64,000 nucleotides of DNA, from assembly GCA_020404105.1 (NCBI GenBank), contig JADBWH010000036.1:1-64000 (forward strand), read 5' to 3'. The notes beneath the pieces are model-generated. The model saw only the letters and a program-made list of their open reading frames with translations. It searched no databases and was not told the DNA's origin. Within the stretch, counting starts at the first letter, position 1, and every line of letters begins with the position of its first letter. The DNA comes from Pseudanabaena sp. M53BS1SP1A06MG. GTDB lineage: Bacteria > Cyanobacteriota > Cyanobacteriia > Pseudanabaenales > Pseudanabaenaceae. Positions 54,498 to 63,643 of the stretch are shown here, one piece after another. A program made the translations under genes and the position numbers.

Positions 54498-54692
54498 ATT
54501 AATTTATCAATCCATGCTGATAACCTTTAAATAATAAGTAAAATTCAGTACAACATCAATTAAAGTTTTTAGAATATAGCAATAATCATCTATAAAATTG
54601 AATAATCTAAGAGATTGTACTCTTAAAATATAATCTCTCAGATTATTTATAATTTTTATGCAATTGCCGTATAGCTAAACTTTTTGTGAATT

Positions 54693-56789
54693 ATGCAAAA
54701 GAATTTTGCTGAGACTCTCTTAGATCTATTGACAACTGTAGATCACCTTAAGACATCAGAAACTCTCAATAGTCAACAGCAAGATAGTCTAGAAAGCATC
54801 AAATTTCTTGGGGAAAATCTAGGCAAATATTTTGATAATGCGGAAAGAGAGATATCTAGCCTCAAACAAAGACTCAAACAGTTATACCAGTCTAATCAAT
54901 ACACAGATGCGGAGAACGGAAGGGAAATTGATACGTTACTTGCTTTAATGTTTGCAAGGCTGCGACAGTCGATTACTGTAGATGAATTACTAGAAACAGT
55001 AGTATTTGAAGTTCATCAATTACTACAAAGTGATCATGTAATTGCTTATCAATTAAGTGATCACTTTTCGGAATCTAATAGTCTATTTGTTGAATATGAA
55101 GTGGTTAATGATCAGAATCGATCGCTATTAGGTAGGAGTCTCCCCACAGTTTATACTGATCCCGATTGGCTAGAGAATTACCAAAGCTGTCTTAGCCAAG
55201 TTATTAATGATATCAACTTGCCAAATATTGATCCAAAGGTTAAAGAATCACTTATTCCTTTAGGTGTAAAATCAGCTATCGCGATCGCGGTTCCTAGGGG
55301 CAAAAAATCATGGGGGCTATTAATCATTCACAAATATGAGATTGCTCGCGATTGGCAAACTTGGGAAATTGAACTACTCGAAAAATTGGGAACCCAGTTA
55401 GCAATCGCAATTCACCAATTGAGATTATTAGTCAAATCTGACTCGATCAAATTAGAACAAGAACAGATTATTGAGAGATTGCGCCATAGCCAATTGCACG
55501 ACTCGCTCACAGGACTTCCTAATTATGATTCCTTTATGGATTCACTCAATCTTGCATTTGCAAAATTACAAATTACTTCTAATCATAATTTTGCGATTCT
55601 CCTTATTGATTGTGATCGATTTCAATCCATTAATCATAACTTCGGTATATCAATAGGTGATCAGCTATTAAAAGGAATAAGTCAAAGGCTAAATGTTTAT
55701 CACAAAATTAATGTGTCTATTGCTAGGGTTAATAGTGATGAGTTTGCAATTTTAGTTGAAAATATTGATAGTCAAGAATCAATTATTGAGCTAGCTGAGA
55801 CAGTTATCGAAAGTATTAAACAGCCATTTATCATTGAAGATAATCAAATTTTTACCTCTGTGAGTATTGGCATAGCAATTAGCAACTTGGAATATATTTG
55901 TGCCAATGAAGTTTTCAGAGATGCTAATATTGCTATGCATTACTCTCGTCGCTTCGGTAGAGGTAAATATGCACTATTTAGTACTAGCATGAGCCAAGGT
56001 GCAAAAGTACGTTGGCAATTAGAAAATGATTTAAGACACGCCCTTGAGCGCCAAGAGTTTCACTTAGTTTATCAACCAATAGTTTCACTACATCAGCATC
56101 AATTAACAGGATTTGAAGTTCTATTACGGTGGTTACATCCTCTACAAGGATTAATTTCTACACAGGAATTTTTAGTGATCGCTGAAGAAACGGGTGACAT
56201 TGTTGAGATTGGCTATTGGGTATTAAAAACGGCTTGTAACCAGTTGCAACAATGGCAAAAGACTTTTTCACATATTCCAAAACTTACATTGGGAGTTAAT
56301 GTTTCCACTTTGCAAGTTGTTCAGTCTGATTTTGTTGAACGTATTCAAGAAATAATTAACGAACGACAAATTTCCCCTAATTTAATCAAGCTAGAAATTA
56401 CAGAATCAATCTTGATGAGAAACTTCGAAGTATCTTCACAAAAACTGGAGCAACTGCGAGAATTGGGGGTACAAATCTATATTGATGATTTTGGTACTGG
56501 ATTTTCGTCCTTTAGCTATCTCAAAAATTTACCGATCGATGTTTTAAAAATTGATCGGAGTTTCATCAGTAAGGTCTCTACTGACATCAAGAGTCAAAGA
56601 ATCGTTCAATCAATACTAAGGCTCGCCAATAGTCTTGGTATGGGAATTGTCGTTGAAGGAGTTGAGACATCTGAAGAGCTAGATTATTTTGAAACCTCAG
56701 GAGGTAGCAGTATCGAGGTACAAGGTTACTTTATTTCACATCCACTAGATGCAGAAAAGGCAACCCAGTGGATTCAAACAACAATCTAA
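54693..56789 (+). CDS. GAF-GGDEF-EAL signalling protein
   Basis: A 698-residue cytoplasmic protein with an N-terminal coiled-coil helix (about 1-70), a GAF domain (about 85-245: LLETVVFEVHQLLQSDHVIA), a GGDEF domain (about 262-420) and an EAL domain (about 440-690). The GGDEF signature is NSDEF (ARVNSDEFAIL), so the cyclase is probably inactive. The EAL domain keeps GFEVLLRW, NVSTLQ, KLEITES, DDFGTGFSS, LKIDRSFI and EGVET, so c-di-GMP phosphodiesterase activity is plausible. No transmembrane segment; the signal is presumably sensed by GAF. Confidence 0.92.
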   Translation: MQKNFAETLLDLLTTVDHLKTSETLNSQQQDSLESIKFLGENLGKYFDNAEREISSLKQRLKQLYQSNQYTDAENGREIDTLLALMFARLRQSITVDELLETVVFEVHQLLQSDHVIAYQLSDHFSESNSLFVEYEVVNDQNRSLLGRSLPTVYTDPDWLENYQSCLSQVINDINLPNIDPKVKESLIPLGVKSAIAIAVPRGKKSWGLLIIHKYEIARDWQTWEIELLEKLGTQLAIAIHQLRLLVKSDSIKLEQEQIIERLRHSQLHDSLTGLPNYDSFMDSLNLAFAKLQITSNHNFAILLIDCDRFQSINHNFGISIGDQLLKGISQRLNVYHKINVSIARVNSDEFAILVENIDSQESIIELAETVIESIKQPFIIEDNQIFTSVSIGIAISNLEYICANEVFRDANIAMHYSRRFGRGKYALFSTSMSQGAKVRWQLENDLRHALERQEFHLVYQPIVSLHQHQLTGFEVLLRWLHPLQGLISTQEFLVIAEETGDIVEIGYWVLKTACNQLQQWQKTFSHIPKLTLGVNVSTLQVVQSDFVERIQEIINERQISPNLIKLEITESILMRNFEVSSQKLEQLRELGVQIYIDDFGTGFSSFSYLKNLPIDVLKIDRSFISKVSTDIKSQRIVQSILRLANSLGMGIVVEGVETSEELDYFETSGGSSIEVQGYFISHPLDAEKATQWIQTTI

Positions 56790-57042
56790 ATTTTAAAGCA
56801 ATAAATTTTTTTGCGTTAAGTTTTTAGATTGCCACAAAATGCTTTTTCCTTGATTTACAGCCAATTTAGGTTTCAATTATTTTGAAAGCACCTCTTATCC
56901 GCGCTTTCAAAAATTTCTCTGGATATCAATTTAATTTAATGCAAATCAGTCAATATCAAATAAGCATTTTAAGTAGGAATTACCCAAATCGAACAACTTT
57001 ATTACCCATTGATCAACAATTCTCATGATGAAAGTAAGCTAG

Positions 57043-57374
57043 CCAAACCGTGGATATAGGGATATTGTTAATGACTTCAAGATGGATGCAAGGCAAGAGC
57101 ATGGCATGGAAGATGCAGCCCTAAGCGCTTTCAGTGAATTTTTCAATCAAAGTCCATCATTATCACGTTCAACATTTTGTTCCTCCTACTTCACACATTG
57201 TTGGAGTTGGTCGATGATAAGTACAAATTATTGTGAGACCATTTGCCTACATGCAAAAACTTTTTTAACGATTTACGAGCTTTGACTCGGTATCTTATTT
57301 GCGATAGTTGGGATCATCTTCTGACTTTTATGATTCAAGGCTTAGAGCTTGATCTCCCGTCTAACAGTAGTTAA
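57043..57374 (+). pseudogene. decayed transposase with internal deletion
   Basis: An N-terminal fragment (RDIVNDFKMDARQEHGMEDA, then ALSAFSEFFNQSPSLS) in frame 57043 is joined in another frame at about 57171 to a C-terminal fragment (HTLLELVDDKYKLL, a TGA, then NFFNDLRALTRYLICDSWDH and FMIQGLELD). The LSAFSxFFxQSPSxL and RALTRY...W.HLL.FMI.GLEL segments are hallmarks of one cyanobacterial DDE transposase group. All of the middle (catalytic part) is missing. Confidence 0.75.
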
Positions 57375-57488
57375 ATTTTCATTTAAGGTTTGGGTGATGA
57401 TTCCCAACGAATAGATTTTACAAGCCTTCTTAAACTGTAGATTGAAACCTTATTTCAAATCTTCGCTAAGTGAATATGGCTGTGCTAC

Positions 57489-57535
57489 CTAATAAACTTA
57501 AAAGTGTTGCTTCATAACACTTTCAAGTTTATTAG
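57489..57535. repeat. hairpin abutting MITE family 2 copy C
   Basis: CTAATAAACTTAAAAGTGTT and AACACTTTCAAGTTTATTAG pair with one mismatch around GCTTCAT; its right end overlaps the first base of the MITE at 57534. Confidence 0.6.
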
Positions 57536-57624
57536 GACTTACGCAAACCGAACGAATTTATTAGGATTGAGGTAGATGTGGTGCGGGCTTCGCCCGCACT
57601 ACATCTACCCAATGCGTAAGTCCT
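57534..57624. repeat. MITE-like repeat, family 2, copy C (91 bp)
   Basis: Perfect AGGACTTACGCA / TGCGTAAGTCCT ends; the internal stem GTAGATGTGGTGCGGGC / GCCCGCACTACATCTAC has one G-T pair. It lies 40 bp beyond the 3' end of mdh. Confidence 0.88.
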
Positions 57625-57664
57625 ATTTATAAGGGGTCTTAAGTAAGCATAAAGATCTGTATTA

Positions 57665-58618
57665 TCATTTTTGTTGGAGCAGGTTAATACTTTCTCTAAT
57701 TGATGTAACTGAATTATGCAATGCGCTAGTTTCATCAGATGTTAATTGCAGTTCAATTATTTGTTCAATCCCGCTTTTTCCTAGCTTTACAGGTACGCCA
57801 ATACATAAATCAGTTAATCCATATTGTCCCGTAAGATATGCCGAGGTAAACATGAGCCGATGCTGATCGTATAGAATTGACCTGATCATGGCACAAGCTG
57901 CTGCTGATGGGGCAAAATAAGCACTAGTTTGCATTAATTTGACTACCTCGGTTCCACCATGTAGAGTTCTTTGGACAATACTAGCGATCGCATTCTGACT
58001 CATTAACTTCGTAATTGGTACACCATTCACAGTTGAGAACCTTGGTAATGGAACCATCGTATCCCCGTGCGCTCCTAAAACCATAGCGCGGATATCTGCA
58101 TCAGAGATGCCAAGCTCCATCCCAATAAATGTCTGAAATCTGGCTGCATCTAAAACACCCGCCATGCCCATCACTCGATGCGGTGGCAACCCACTAACTT
58201 GCCATGCTAAATAGGTCATGATGTCGAGGGGATTAGTCACTACAATCAAAATTGCGTCAGGAGATTGAGCGATCGCCCTAGGAATGACATCTTTAACAAT
58301 GGAGGCATTAATCCGCAATAAATCATTTCGCGTCATGCCCTCTTTACGCGTTACGCCTGCGGTGAGAACAATGATATCTGCATCTTTTGTATCGCTAAAG
58401 TCATTTGTGCCGATGATTTGGCGAGCATGATTAACGATCGCTCTTGCCTGTATTAGATCTAGAGCAATTCCCTGTGGTTTACCTTGCAAAATGTCATACA
58501 GCACCACATCCGCTAAATCATTTTCGACGAGTCGATGGGCGAGAGTTCCGCCAACATTGCCAGATCCAATGATACAAACTTTAGGGGATCGCATATTTGG
58601 TAATGGCAATGTCAACAT
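57665..58618 (-). CDS. mdh: malate dehydrogenase (lactate dehydrogenase-like type)
   Basis: A 317-residue NAD-dependent dehydrogenase: VCIIGSGNVGGTLAHRLVEN (Rossmann loop), DADIIVLTAGVTRKEGMTR, VVTNPLDIMTYLAW, GMAGVLDAARFQTFI and VLGAHGDTMVPLPRFST (catalytic His). The residue pattern GVTRKEGMTRNDLL has the arginine that favours malate over lactate. It oxidises malate to oxaloacetate in the incomplete TCA/malate cycles. Third in line after menG and rodA. Confidence 0.92.
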   Translation of the reverse strand: MLTLPLPNMRSPKVCIIGSGNVGGTLAHRLVENDLADVVLYDILQGKPQGIALDLIQARAIVNHARQIIGTNDFSDTKDADIIVLTAGVTRKEGMTRNDLLRINASIVKDVIPRAIAQSPDAILIVVTNPLDIMTYLAWQVSGLPPHRVMGMAGVLDAARFQTFIGMELGISDADIRAMVLGAHGDTMVPLPRFSTVNGVPITKLMSQNAIASIVQRTLHGGTEVVKLMQTSAYFAPSAAACAMIRSILYDQHRLMFTSAYLTGQYGLTDLCIGVPVKLGKSGIEQIIELQLTSDETSALHNSVTSIRESINLLQQK

Positions 58619-58640
58619 AGAATTTCCCTAATGATTTGGC

Positions 58641-58661
58641 GACAAGCTTTTAAAGCTTGTC
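58641..58661. repeat. perfect palindrome between rodA and mdh
   Basis: GACAAGCTTTTAAAGCTTGTC, two 10-bp arms about a central T, just before the rodA stop. No T run is evident; probably an RNA hairpin. Confidence 0.5.
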
Positions 58662-59918
58662 TTAAAACTTGATCGTGCGACGATGTGCTGCCACAGATTC
58701 AACCAGACCGATCGCCAGAAAATTAGCAATCAATGCTGATCTTCCATAACTGAGCCAAGGTAGAGGAATGCCTGTTACAGGAGCAACATTGATGTTCATT
58801 CCAATATTTACAAAGGTTTGAAACAGTACAAAGGAAAATACGCCGATCGCTAATAGGGAACCAAAGTTATCCCGAGCATTCACCGCAATTACCAATAACC
58901 GCCAACAAATACCGACAAACAGCAACAGGACGCAAATGCAACCGATAAAACCAAACTCCTCACCGATTGCCGAAAAAATAAAATCAGTATGTTGCTCAGG
59001 AATGAAATTTAATTGAGTCTGAGTGCCCTTGAGCCAGCCCTGCCCCCAGAGCTTTCCTGCACCGATTGCAATCCTTGACTGAATTACGTGATAGCCTGCG
59101 CCAAGAGGATCTTGGTTGGGATCGATAAACAGTAACAAGCGTTTTTTTTGATAATCATGGAGAATATTCCAGAGCAGGAGTCCCGCTTGACCTGCGATGA
59201 GATTGACCACCACTGCGATGACAGTACTGACAACTCGAAACCAAGGTAGAGAAACCCATGCGGTCACCCCCATGAGAATTACCCAAACAATCCATGCAGG
59301 TAAATAGAGTGAAAATAATACTGCCGAAACAATTGGTGAAAATATCAGCGCTAGCCAGCCGCCACTTGCCCCCGCCCAATACAACATCCCAATTGTAATT
59401 GCCGCAAATACAAGAGCCGTCCCTAGATTCGGTTGCAAGAAGATCAAAATCCAAGGTGGCAAAGTCACCCAAGCGACCTTAAAGGCATCGATAGGATTCT
59501 GGATAGGACGATCGTGCATGACGGCTGCAAGAGAAATAATAACCCCCACCTTGGCAAACTCCGATGGCTGGATATTAAATCCTCCGATGGTAATCCAGCG
59601 CTCTGCACCGAGAGCAGTTGTACCGATCACTAGTACTAAAATCAAAGAAATATTGGTAATAGCATAGGTAATCCAGTGCAACCGCAATAGGCGATCATAA
59701 TGAAAACGCGCGATCGCAAACATTGCCGTTAAACCAACTACACCTGTTACCCAATGCTGCCACCATTCCGTGCGCTTAGAGCTATAGTCGGAACTGTAGA
59801 TGGCGATACCACCTAAAACTGTCAATAAAATGGGAAATAACAACAACATCGGATCGGCATCGCGCCATTCCCTTTTTATATTTTCCCAATTTGGCAGTTC
59901 TAAACCTTTTACGATCAT
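58662..59918 (-). CDS. rodA: rod shape-determining protein RodA (SEDS glycosyltransferase)
   Basis: A 418-residue membrane protein with about ten helices. SEDS signatures: GGFNIQPSEFAKVGVIISLA, FLQPNLGTALVFAAI, GWLKGTQTQLNFIPEQHTDF, and GIPLPWLSYGRSALIANFLA near the C-terminus. RodA polymerises glycan strands for lateral wall growth with a class B PBP. It starts 6 nt after the stop of menG, implying one transcript. Confidence 0.93.
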   Translation of the reverse strand: MIVKGLELPNWENIKREWRDADPMLLLFPILLTVLGGIAIYSSDYSSKRTEWWQHWVTGVVGLTAMFAIARFHYDRLLRLHWITYAITNISLILVLVIGTTALGAERWITIGGFNIQPSEFAKVGVIISLAAVMHDRPIQNPIDAFKVAWVTLPPWILIFLQPNLGTALVFAAITIGMLYWAGASGGWLALIFSPIVSAVLFSLYLPAWIVWVILMGVTAWVSLPWFRVVSTVIAVVVNLIAGQAGLLLWNILHDYQKKRLLLFIDPNQDPLGAGYHVIQSRIAIGAGKLWGQGWLKGTQTQLNFIPEQHTDFIFSAIGEEFGFIGCICVLLLFVGICWRLLVIAVNARDNFGSLLAIGVFSFVLFQTFVNIGMNINVAPVTGIPLPWLSYGRSALIANFLAIGLVESVAAHRRTIKF

Positions 59919-59924
59919 ATGCTG

Positions 59925-60632
59925 CTACTTTTGCAAAACTAATATTCCCATCATGCCATTGGCGATCACATAATGGGTAGCACTGGAAAAACCTGCGGCT
60001 TTAGCGAGTTTGACCTGCTCTGCACCAATCGGAAATCTGGCTAAACTTGATGCAATATAGGCATACTCGGAAGTCATCGCAAAGCGATTAGCTAGGGGGA
60101 CAACGATGCGATCTAGATAAAAATCTTGAAAAGCTTGCATCAAGCGATCACTAGGGCGATGAAAGTCTAATATTGCCGCCTTTGCACCATCCTTTAAAAC
60201 TCGATGTAACTCTGATAAACACTGAGGAATATTTTTGACGTTGCGTAACCCATAGGCTAGAGTTGCCCCATCAAAGCTATTATCACCAAAAGTTAGGTTC
60301 AAGACATTCCCCTCTTGCCATGTCAAACTCTTTTGAATTTTTGGCAAATATTTCCTCGCCTTGTCCGCTGCGATCGCTAAAAGTTCCTTAGAAAAATCTA
60401 CACCAATCACTTGCCCCGTTGGAGCTACCTTTTGGGCAAGTAAAGCCGTCATATCTCCAGATCCACAACAGAGATCCAGCCATGTTTCTCCCTGTTTTGG
60501 TTCGCACCAAAGCAAAGCCATTTTTTTCCAGATCCGATGCTGACCTAAACTGAGGAGATCATTAAATTGATCATAAACTGGAGCAATACGATCGAAAATC
60601 TGTTGGACATCAGTTTCCGAAGGTTGAGACAT
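59925..60632 (-). CDS. menG: demethylmenaquinone/2-phytyl-1,4-naphthoquinone methyltransferase
   Basis: A 235-residue UbiE/MenG methyltransferase: VQQIFDRIAPVYDQFNDLLS, RIWKKMALLW, LDLCCGSGDMTALLAQK (SAM motif I), GDNSFDGATLAYGLRNVKNI and VLKDGAKAAILDFHRPSD. In cyanobacteria it makes the last methylation of phylloquinone (or menaquinone) used in photosystem I. It heads the menG-rodA-mdh gene line. Confidence 0.93.
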   Translation of the reverse strand: MSQPSETDVQQIFDRIAPVYDQFNDLLSLGQHRIWKKMALLWCEPKQGETWLDLCCGSGDMTALLAQKVAPTGQVIGVDFSKELLAIAADKARKYLPKIQKSLTWQEGNVLNLTFGDNSFDGATLAYGLRNVKNIPQCLSELHRVLKDGAKAAILDFHRPSDRLMQAFQDFYLDRIVVPLANRFAMTSEYAYIASSLARFPIGAEQVKLAKAAGFSSATHYVIANGMMGILVLQK

Positions 60633-60703
60633 GGTATTACCTAAAAATTTTTTAAATAGTTATAGATAGTTACAGAAATCATCATATAGCGCTTTTCAAC
60701 CAC

Positions 60704-60746
60704 CACATGTTTAGTGGTGTGGATTTGCTAGACCACCAAACATGTG
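60704..60746. repeat. hairpin in the menG / 60858 gene spacer
   Basis: CACATGTTTAGTGG and CCACCAAACATGTG pair with one mismatch around TGTGGATTTGCTAGA. A TAGCGCTTTTCAA just before it resembles the ends of MITE family 3, but no full copy is present. Confidence 0.5.
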
Positions 60747-60857
60747 AGGGTTGCAATATCAGCACAATCGCTGAGCGAATTCATAGCCGAGAATTTTGTC
60801 CTCATGCAACAATAGTAAGCAATAGGTTCATTGTCGGCAGCAAAATTTTGCCTAACT

Positions 60858-61511
60858 ATGCAAAAACTTTGGTTTAAAAGCAAGCGATCGCAACCATTGC
60901 TAACAGCAGAAGATATTCCAAAATCTTCTCCAGCAACAGAGGTTTCTCCACAGACATCCACTGATCCTGTCCTCAGTAACTCTGTAACAGTAGGTCAAGA
61001 GACTGAGAAATTCACATTAACGAGGCAGGGAATTCTAAAATACTTTTCCCAAATCCCCCAAAAATCTCCAAAATGGCAAGTTTCCCCTAATTTGGTGATT
61101 TTAATATTGGGATTAGGTGGAATAACTATATTTACAATGCTAGGAATGCAATATCTAACTGCTCCTGAAGCAACACCTGATAGCACTCTTACCTGTAGAT
61201 CCAAAATCAGTGGCGATTGGCAAACCCCTATTGGCAAATTAACATTGCAAGAGGAACGTGTAGATGTGATTTCAGGCAAATATGAATATGCCAATTTTGA
61301 TCGGGGCAAGATTAACGGTGAGTTTACAGGCAAATTAAATAACAATGTCATTAATTTTGATTGGCAGGAAACTCCCAAACAGCAACCCAAACAACAAGGA
61401 AAAGGGATTATTATTTTTGGTGAAGGCTGCAAAGAATTTTACGGTAGCTATGGGACTGGCGACAGTACTAGCAACTTTGGTAGTTGGCAAGGCTCGCGTA
61501 TATCAAAATAA
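60858..61511 (+). CDS. hypothetical single-pass membrane protein
   Basis: A 217-residue protein from MQKLWFKSKRSQPLLTAEDI (a GTG/ATG-type start at 60831 is possible). A Ser/Thr/Pro-rich region leads to one hydrophobic helix (NLVILILGLGGITIFTML) near residue 75-95. The C-terminal extracytoplasmic part (TCRSKISGDWQTPIGKLTLQ, VISGKYEYANFDRGKINGEF) is glycine and strand-rich, possibly a small beta-barrel. No named family; the GKLTL...GKYEY pattern is shared by conserved cyanobacterial proteins. Confidence 0.65.
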   Translation: MQKLWFKSKRSQPLLTAEDIPKSSPATEVSPQTSTDPVLSNSVTVGQETEKFTLTRQGILKYFSQIPQKSPKWQVSPNLVILILGLGGITIFTMLGMQYLTAPEATPDSTLTCRSKISGDWQTPIGKLTLQEERVDVISGKYEYANFDRGKINGEFTGKLNNNVINFDWQETPKQQPKQQGKGIIIFGEGCKEFYGSYGTGDSTSNFGSWQGSRISK

Positions 61512-61586
61512 AAGCCAAAATATTGATTGATCTGAAAAATATTGAAAAATGGTTAAAGTGATTTGACAAGAAGCTTATTTTATAAT

Positions 61587-61696
61587 TACAGCGTTTTGCG
61601 CTTACTTAAATCCTAGAAGTATTTTTGAAAGTGGTGCGAATCGCCACTTTATAAAAATACTTCTGTACTACTCAAAGCCACAAAAGGCTGTAATAC
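61587..61696 (+). repeat. hairpin-swap repeat, family 4, copy d
   Basis: It starts TACAGCGTTTTGCGCTTACT, has arms AGAAGTATTTTTGAAAGTGG and CCACTTTATAAAAATACTTCT (near-perfect), and ends CTACTCAAAGCCACAAAAGG CTGTAATACT. It lies between the hypothetical gene and the HD-GYP gene. Confidence 0.6.
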
Positions 61697-61777
61697 TATT
61701 CAAAACACTATATTTGAGGAAATATTCCTTTTTAGAAATTTAGAAAAAGAAACTGTTGACAAATAGGGACGTAAACC

Positions 61778-63433
61778 ATGGAAATTTGCGATACCAAATC
61801 AGAATCATGTACATTAATCGAAAAGCTAAATGAAATTGGAATTGCGCTATCAGCGGAAAAGAATACACCTAAGCTTTTGAAGATGATTTTGAGTGGGGCA
61901 AAAACAATTTTAAATGCTGATGCAGGAACACTTTATCTGGCAACCGAGGATAAGAGATATCTGCAATTTGAAATAATGATGAATGACTCTCTTGGCACTA
62001 TTCCCGTAAATGAGCCGATTCCCTTTCCTGCTTTGCCTCTCTATGATGATGATGGTAAACCCAACGAGACCATGGTGGCAGCCCGCGCTGCACTTGACAA
62101 AAAAACGATTAATATACCTGATGCCTATGTCGCTGAGGGATTTGATTTTGCAGGGACTAGAGCTTTTGATACCAGAACGGGCTATCGATCTCAGTCATTT
62201 CTCACATTGCCCATGCTCAATCATGAAAATGAACTGATTGGGGTATTGCAGTTAATTAACGCGAAAGATCCAGAGACAAACAAAATCATTGAATTTTCGC
62301 AAACCTCTCAACGCATTGGAGAATCCTTAGCATCCCAAGCTGCAATCGCTCTGGCAAATAACAAGCTGATTGGTCAATTTCGCGAGCTATTTGAATCCTT
62401 TATTAATCTCATATCTGAGGCGATCGATAAAAAATCTCCTTACAATGGCAAGCATTGCCGCCGAGTCCCGACATTGACGATGATGATCGCCGATGCCGCT
62501 TGCAAAGCGGACTATGGAATTTTTAAAGAATTTTCTCTAGATGAGGATGAACGCTATGAGCTCAGAATTGCAGGATTGCTCCACGATTGCGGAAAGGTGA
62601 CAACCCCTGTTCATGTGATTGATAAAGCAACTAAGTTAGAAACTATTTTTGATCGCATTTATTTAGTCAATACACGCTTTGAAGTACTCAAACGGGATGC
62701 GGAAATCAATTTTCTTAACCAAAAAATTGCGGCGATCGAATCGGGCAATCTCAGCATCATTCCCGATCTCGAAGCAGCTTTGCAACAAAAGCTAGCTCAA
62801 TATTCTAGTGATCAGGATTTCTTACAAGTCTGCAATATTGGAGGAGAGTTTATGCACGATGAGTATAAGAAACGTCTTCAACAAATTGCTAAATATCGCT
62901 GGATTGATCCCCAAGGTATAGATACTAATTTCCTCAGTGACAATGAAGTTTATAACCTGAATATTTCAAGAGGAACTCTCACCGCAGAAGAACGCAAAGT
63001 GATTAATGACCACATTGTGGTTACGATTGAAATGTTGGAGCAGTTGCCCTACCCCCGTAATCTCCGCCGTGTGCCTGAATATGCAGGTGGTCACCATGAG
63101 CGCATGGATGGCAAGGGCTATCCCAAAGGCTTAACCCGTGAGCAAATGTCTCTGCCAGCAAGAATGATGGGAATTGCTGATATATTTGAAGCCCTGAGCG
63201 CCAAAGATCGCCCTTATAAGAAAGGTAAAACTTTATCTGAGTGTCTCCATATCCTCGGTAAGATGAAACTGGATAACCACATTGATCCCGATCTATTTGA
63301 TCTCTTTGTTAGCGAAAAGGTCTACCTGCGCTATGCCCGTGAATATCTTGATCCCGATCAGATCGATGAGGTAGATGAGAATAATATCCCTGGATACACA
63401 CCACCTTTTGCTTATTTTCTCGGTACTAGCTAA
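61778..63433 (+). CDS. GAF / HD-GYP domain phosphohydrolase
   Basis: A 551-residue protein. Residues 15-195 form a GAF domain (AKTILNADAGTLYLATED, YRSQSFLTLPMLNHENELIG). Residues 205-520 are an HD-GYP domain: AGLLHDCGKVTTPVHV (H269-D270), DHIVVTIEMLEQLP (H412), HHERMDGKGYPKGL (439-451) and ILGKMKLDNHIDPDLFDLF. HD-GYP enzymes degrade c-di-GMP or related nucleotides. A charged helical insert of about 120 residues (285-405) lies between the HD pair and the second histidine. A terminator follows. Confidence 0.9.
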   Translation: MEICDTKSESCTLIEKLNEIGIALSAEKNTPKLLKMILSGAKTILNADAGTLYLATEDKRYLQFEIMMNDSLGTIPVNEPIPFPALPLYDDDGKPNETMVAARAALDKKTINIPDAYVAEGFDFAGTRAFDTRTGYRSQSFLTLPMLNHENELIGVLQLINAKDPETNKIIEFSQTSQRIGESLASQAAIALANNKLIGQFRELFESFINLISEAIDKKSPYNGKHCRRVPTLTMMIADAACKADYGIFKEFSLDEDERYELRIAGLLHDCGKVTTPVHVIDKATKLETIFDRIYLVNTRFEVLKRDAEINFLNQKIAAIESGNLSIIPDLEAALQQKLAQYSSDQDFLQVCNIGGEFMHDEYKKRLQQIAKYRWIDPQGIDTNFLSDNEVYNLNISRGTLTAEERKVINDHIVVTIEMLEQLPYPRNLRRVPEYAGGHHERMDGKGYPKGLTREQMSLPARMMGIADIFEALSAKDRPYKKGKTLSECLHILGKMKLDNHIDPDLFDLFVSEKVYLRYAREYLDPDQIDEVDENNIPGYTPPFAYFLGTS

Positions 63434-63489
63434 GGGAGGTGCGGTAAGATAAAGGACTAATTTCTTATGGGTTATATTTGCCTAATCAT

Positions 63490-63530
63490 AAAAATTAGGT
63501 TATTTATCAAATCGCAGAAACCTAATTTTT
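63490..63530 (+). terminator. terminator after the HD-GYP gene
   Basis: AAAAATTAGGTT and AACCTAATTTTT pair perfectly around ATTTATCAAATCGCAGA, followed by T residues, 56 bp after the stop. Confidence 0.75.
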
Positions 63531-63643
63531 TGCCATATTTTTTGCCATAAGAATGAGACGATGAAAAGCGCTTTGCGTAGTTTCTTTTTAACCCAAAGCA
63601 TTGTTGCTCAAAATTTTCAAAAAATTTGATTTTGTACTTACTT

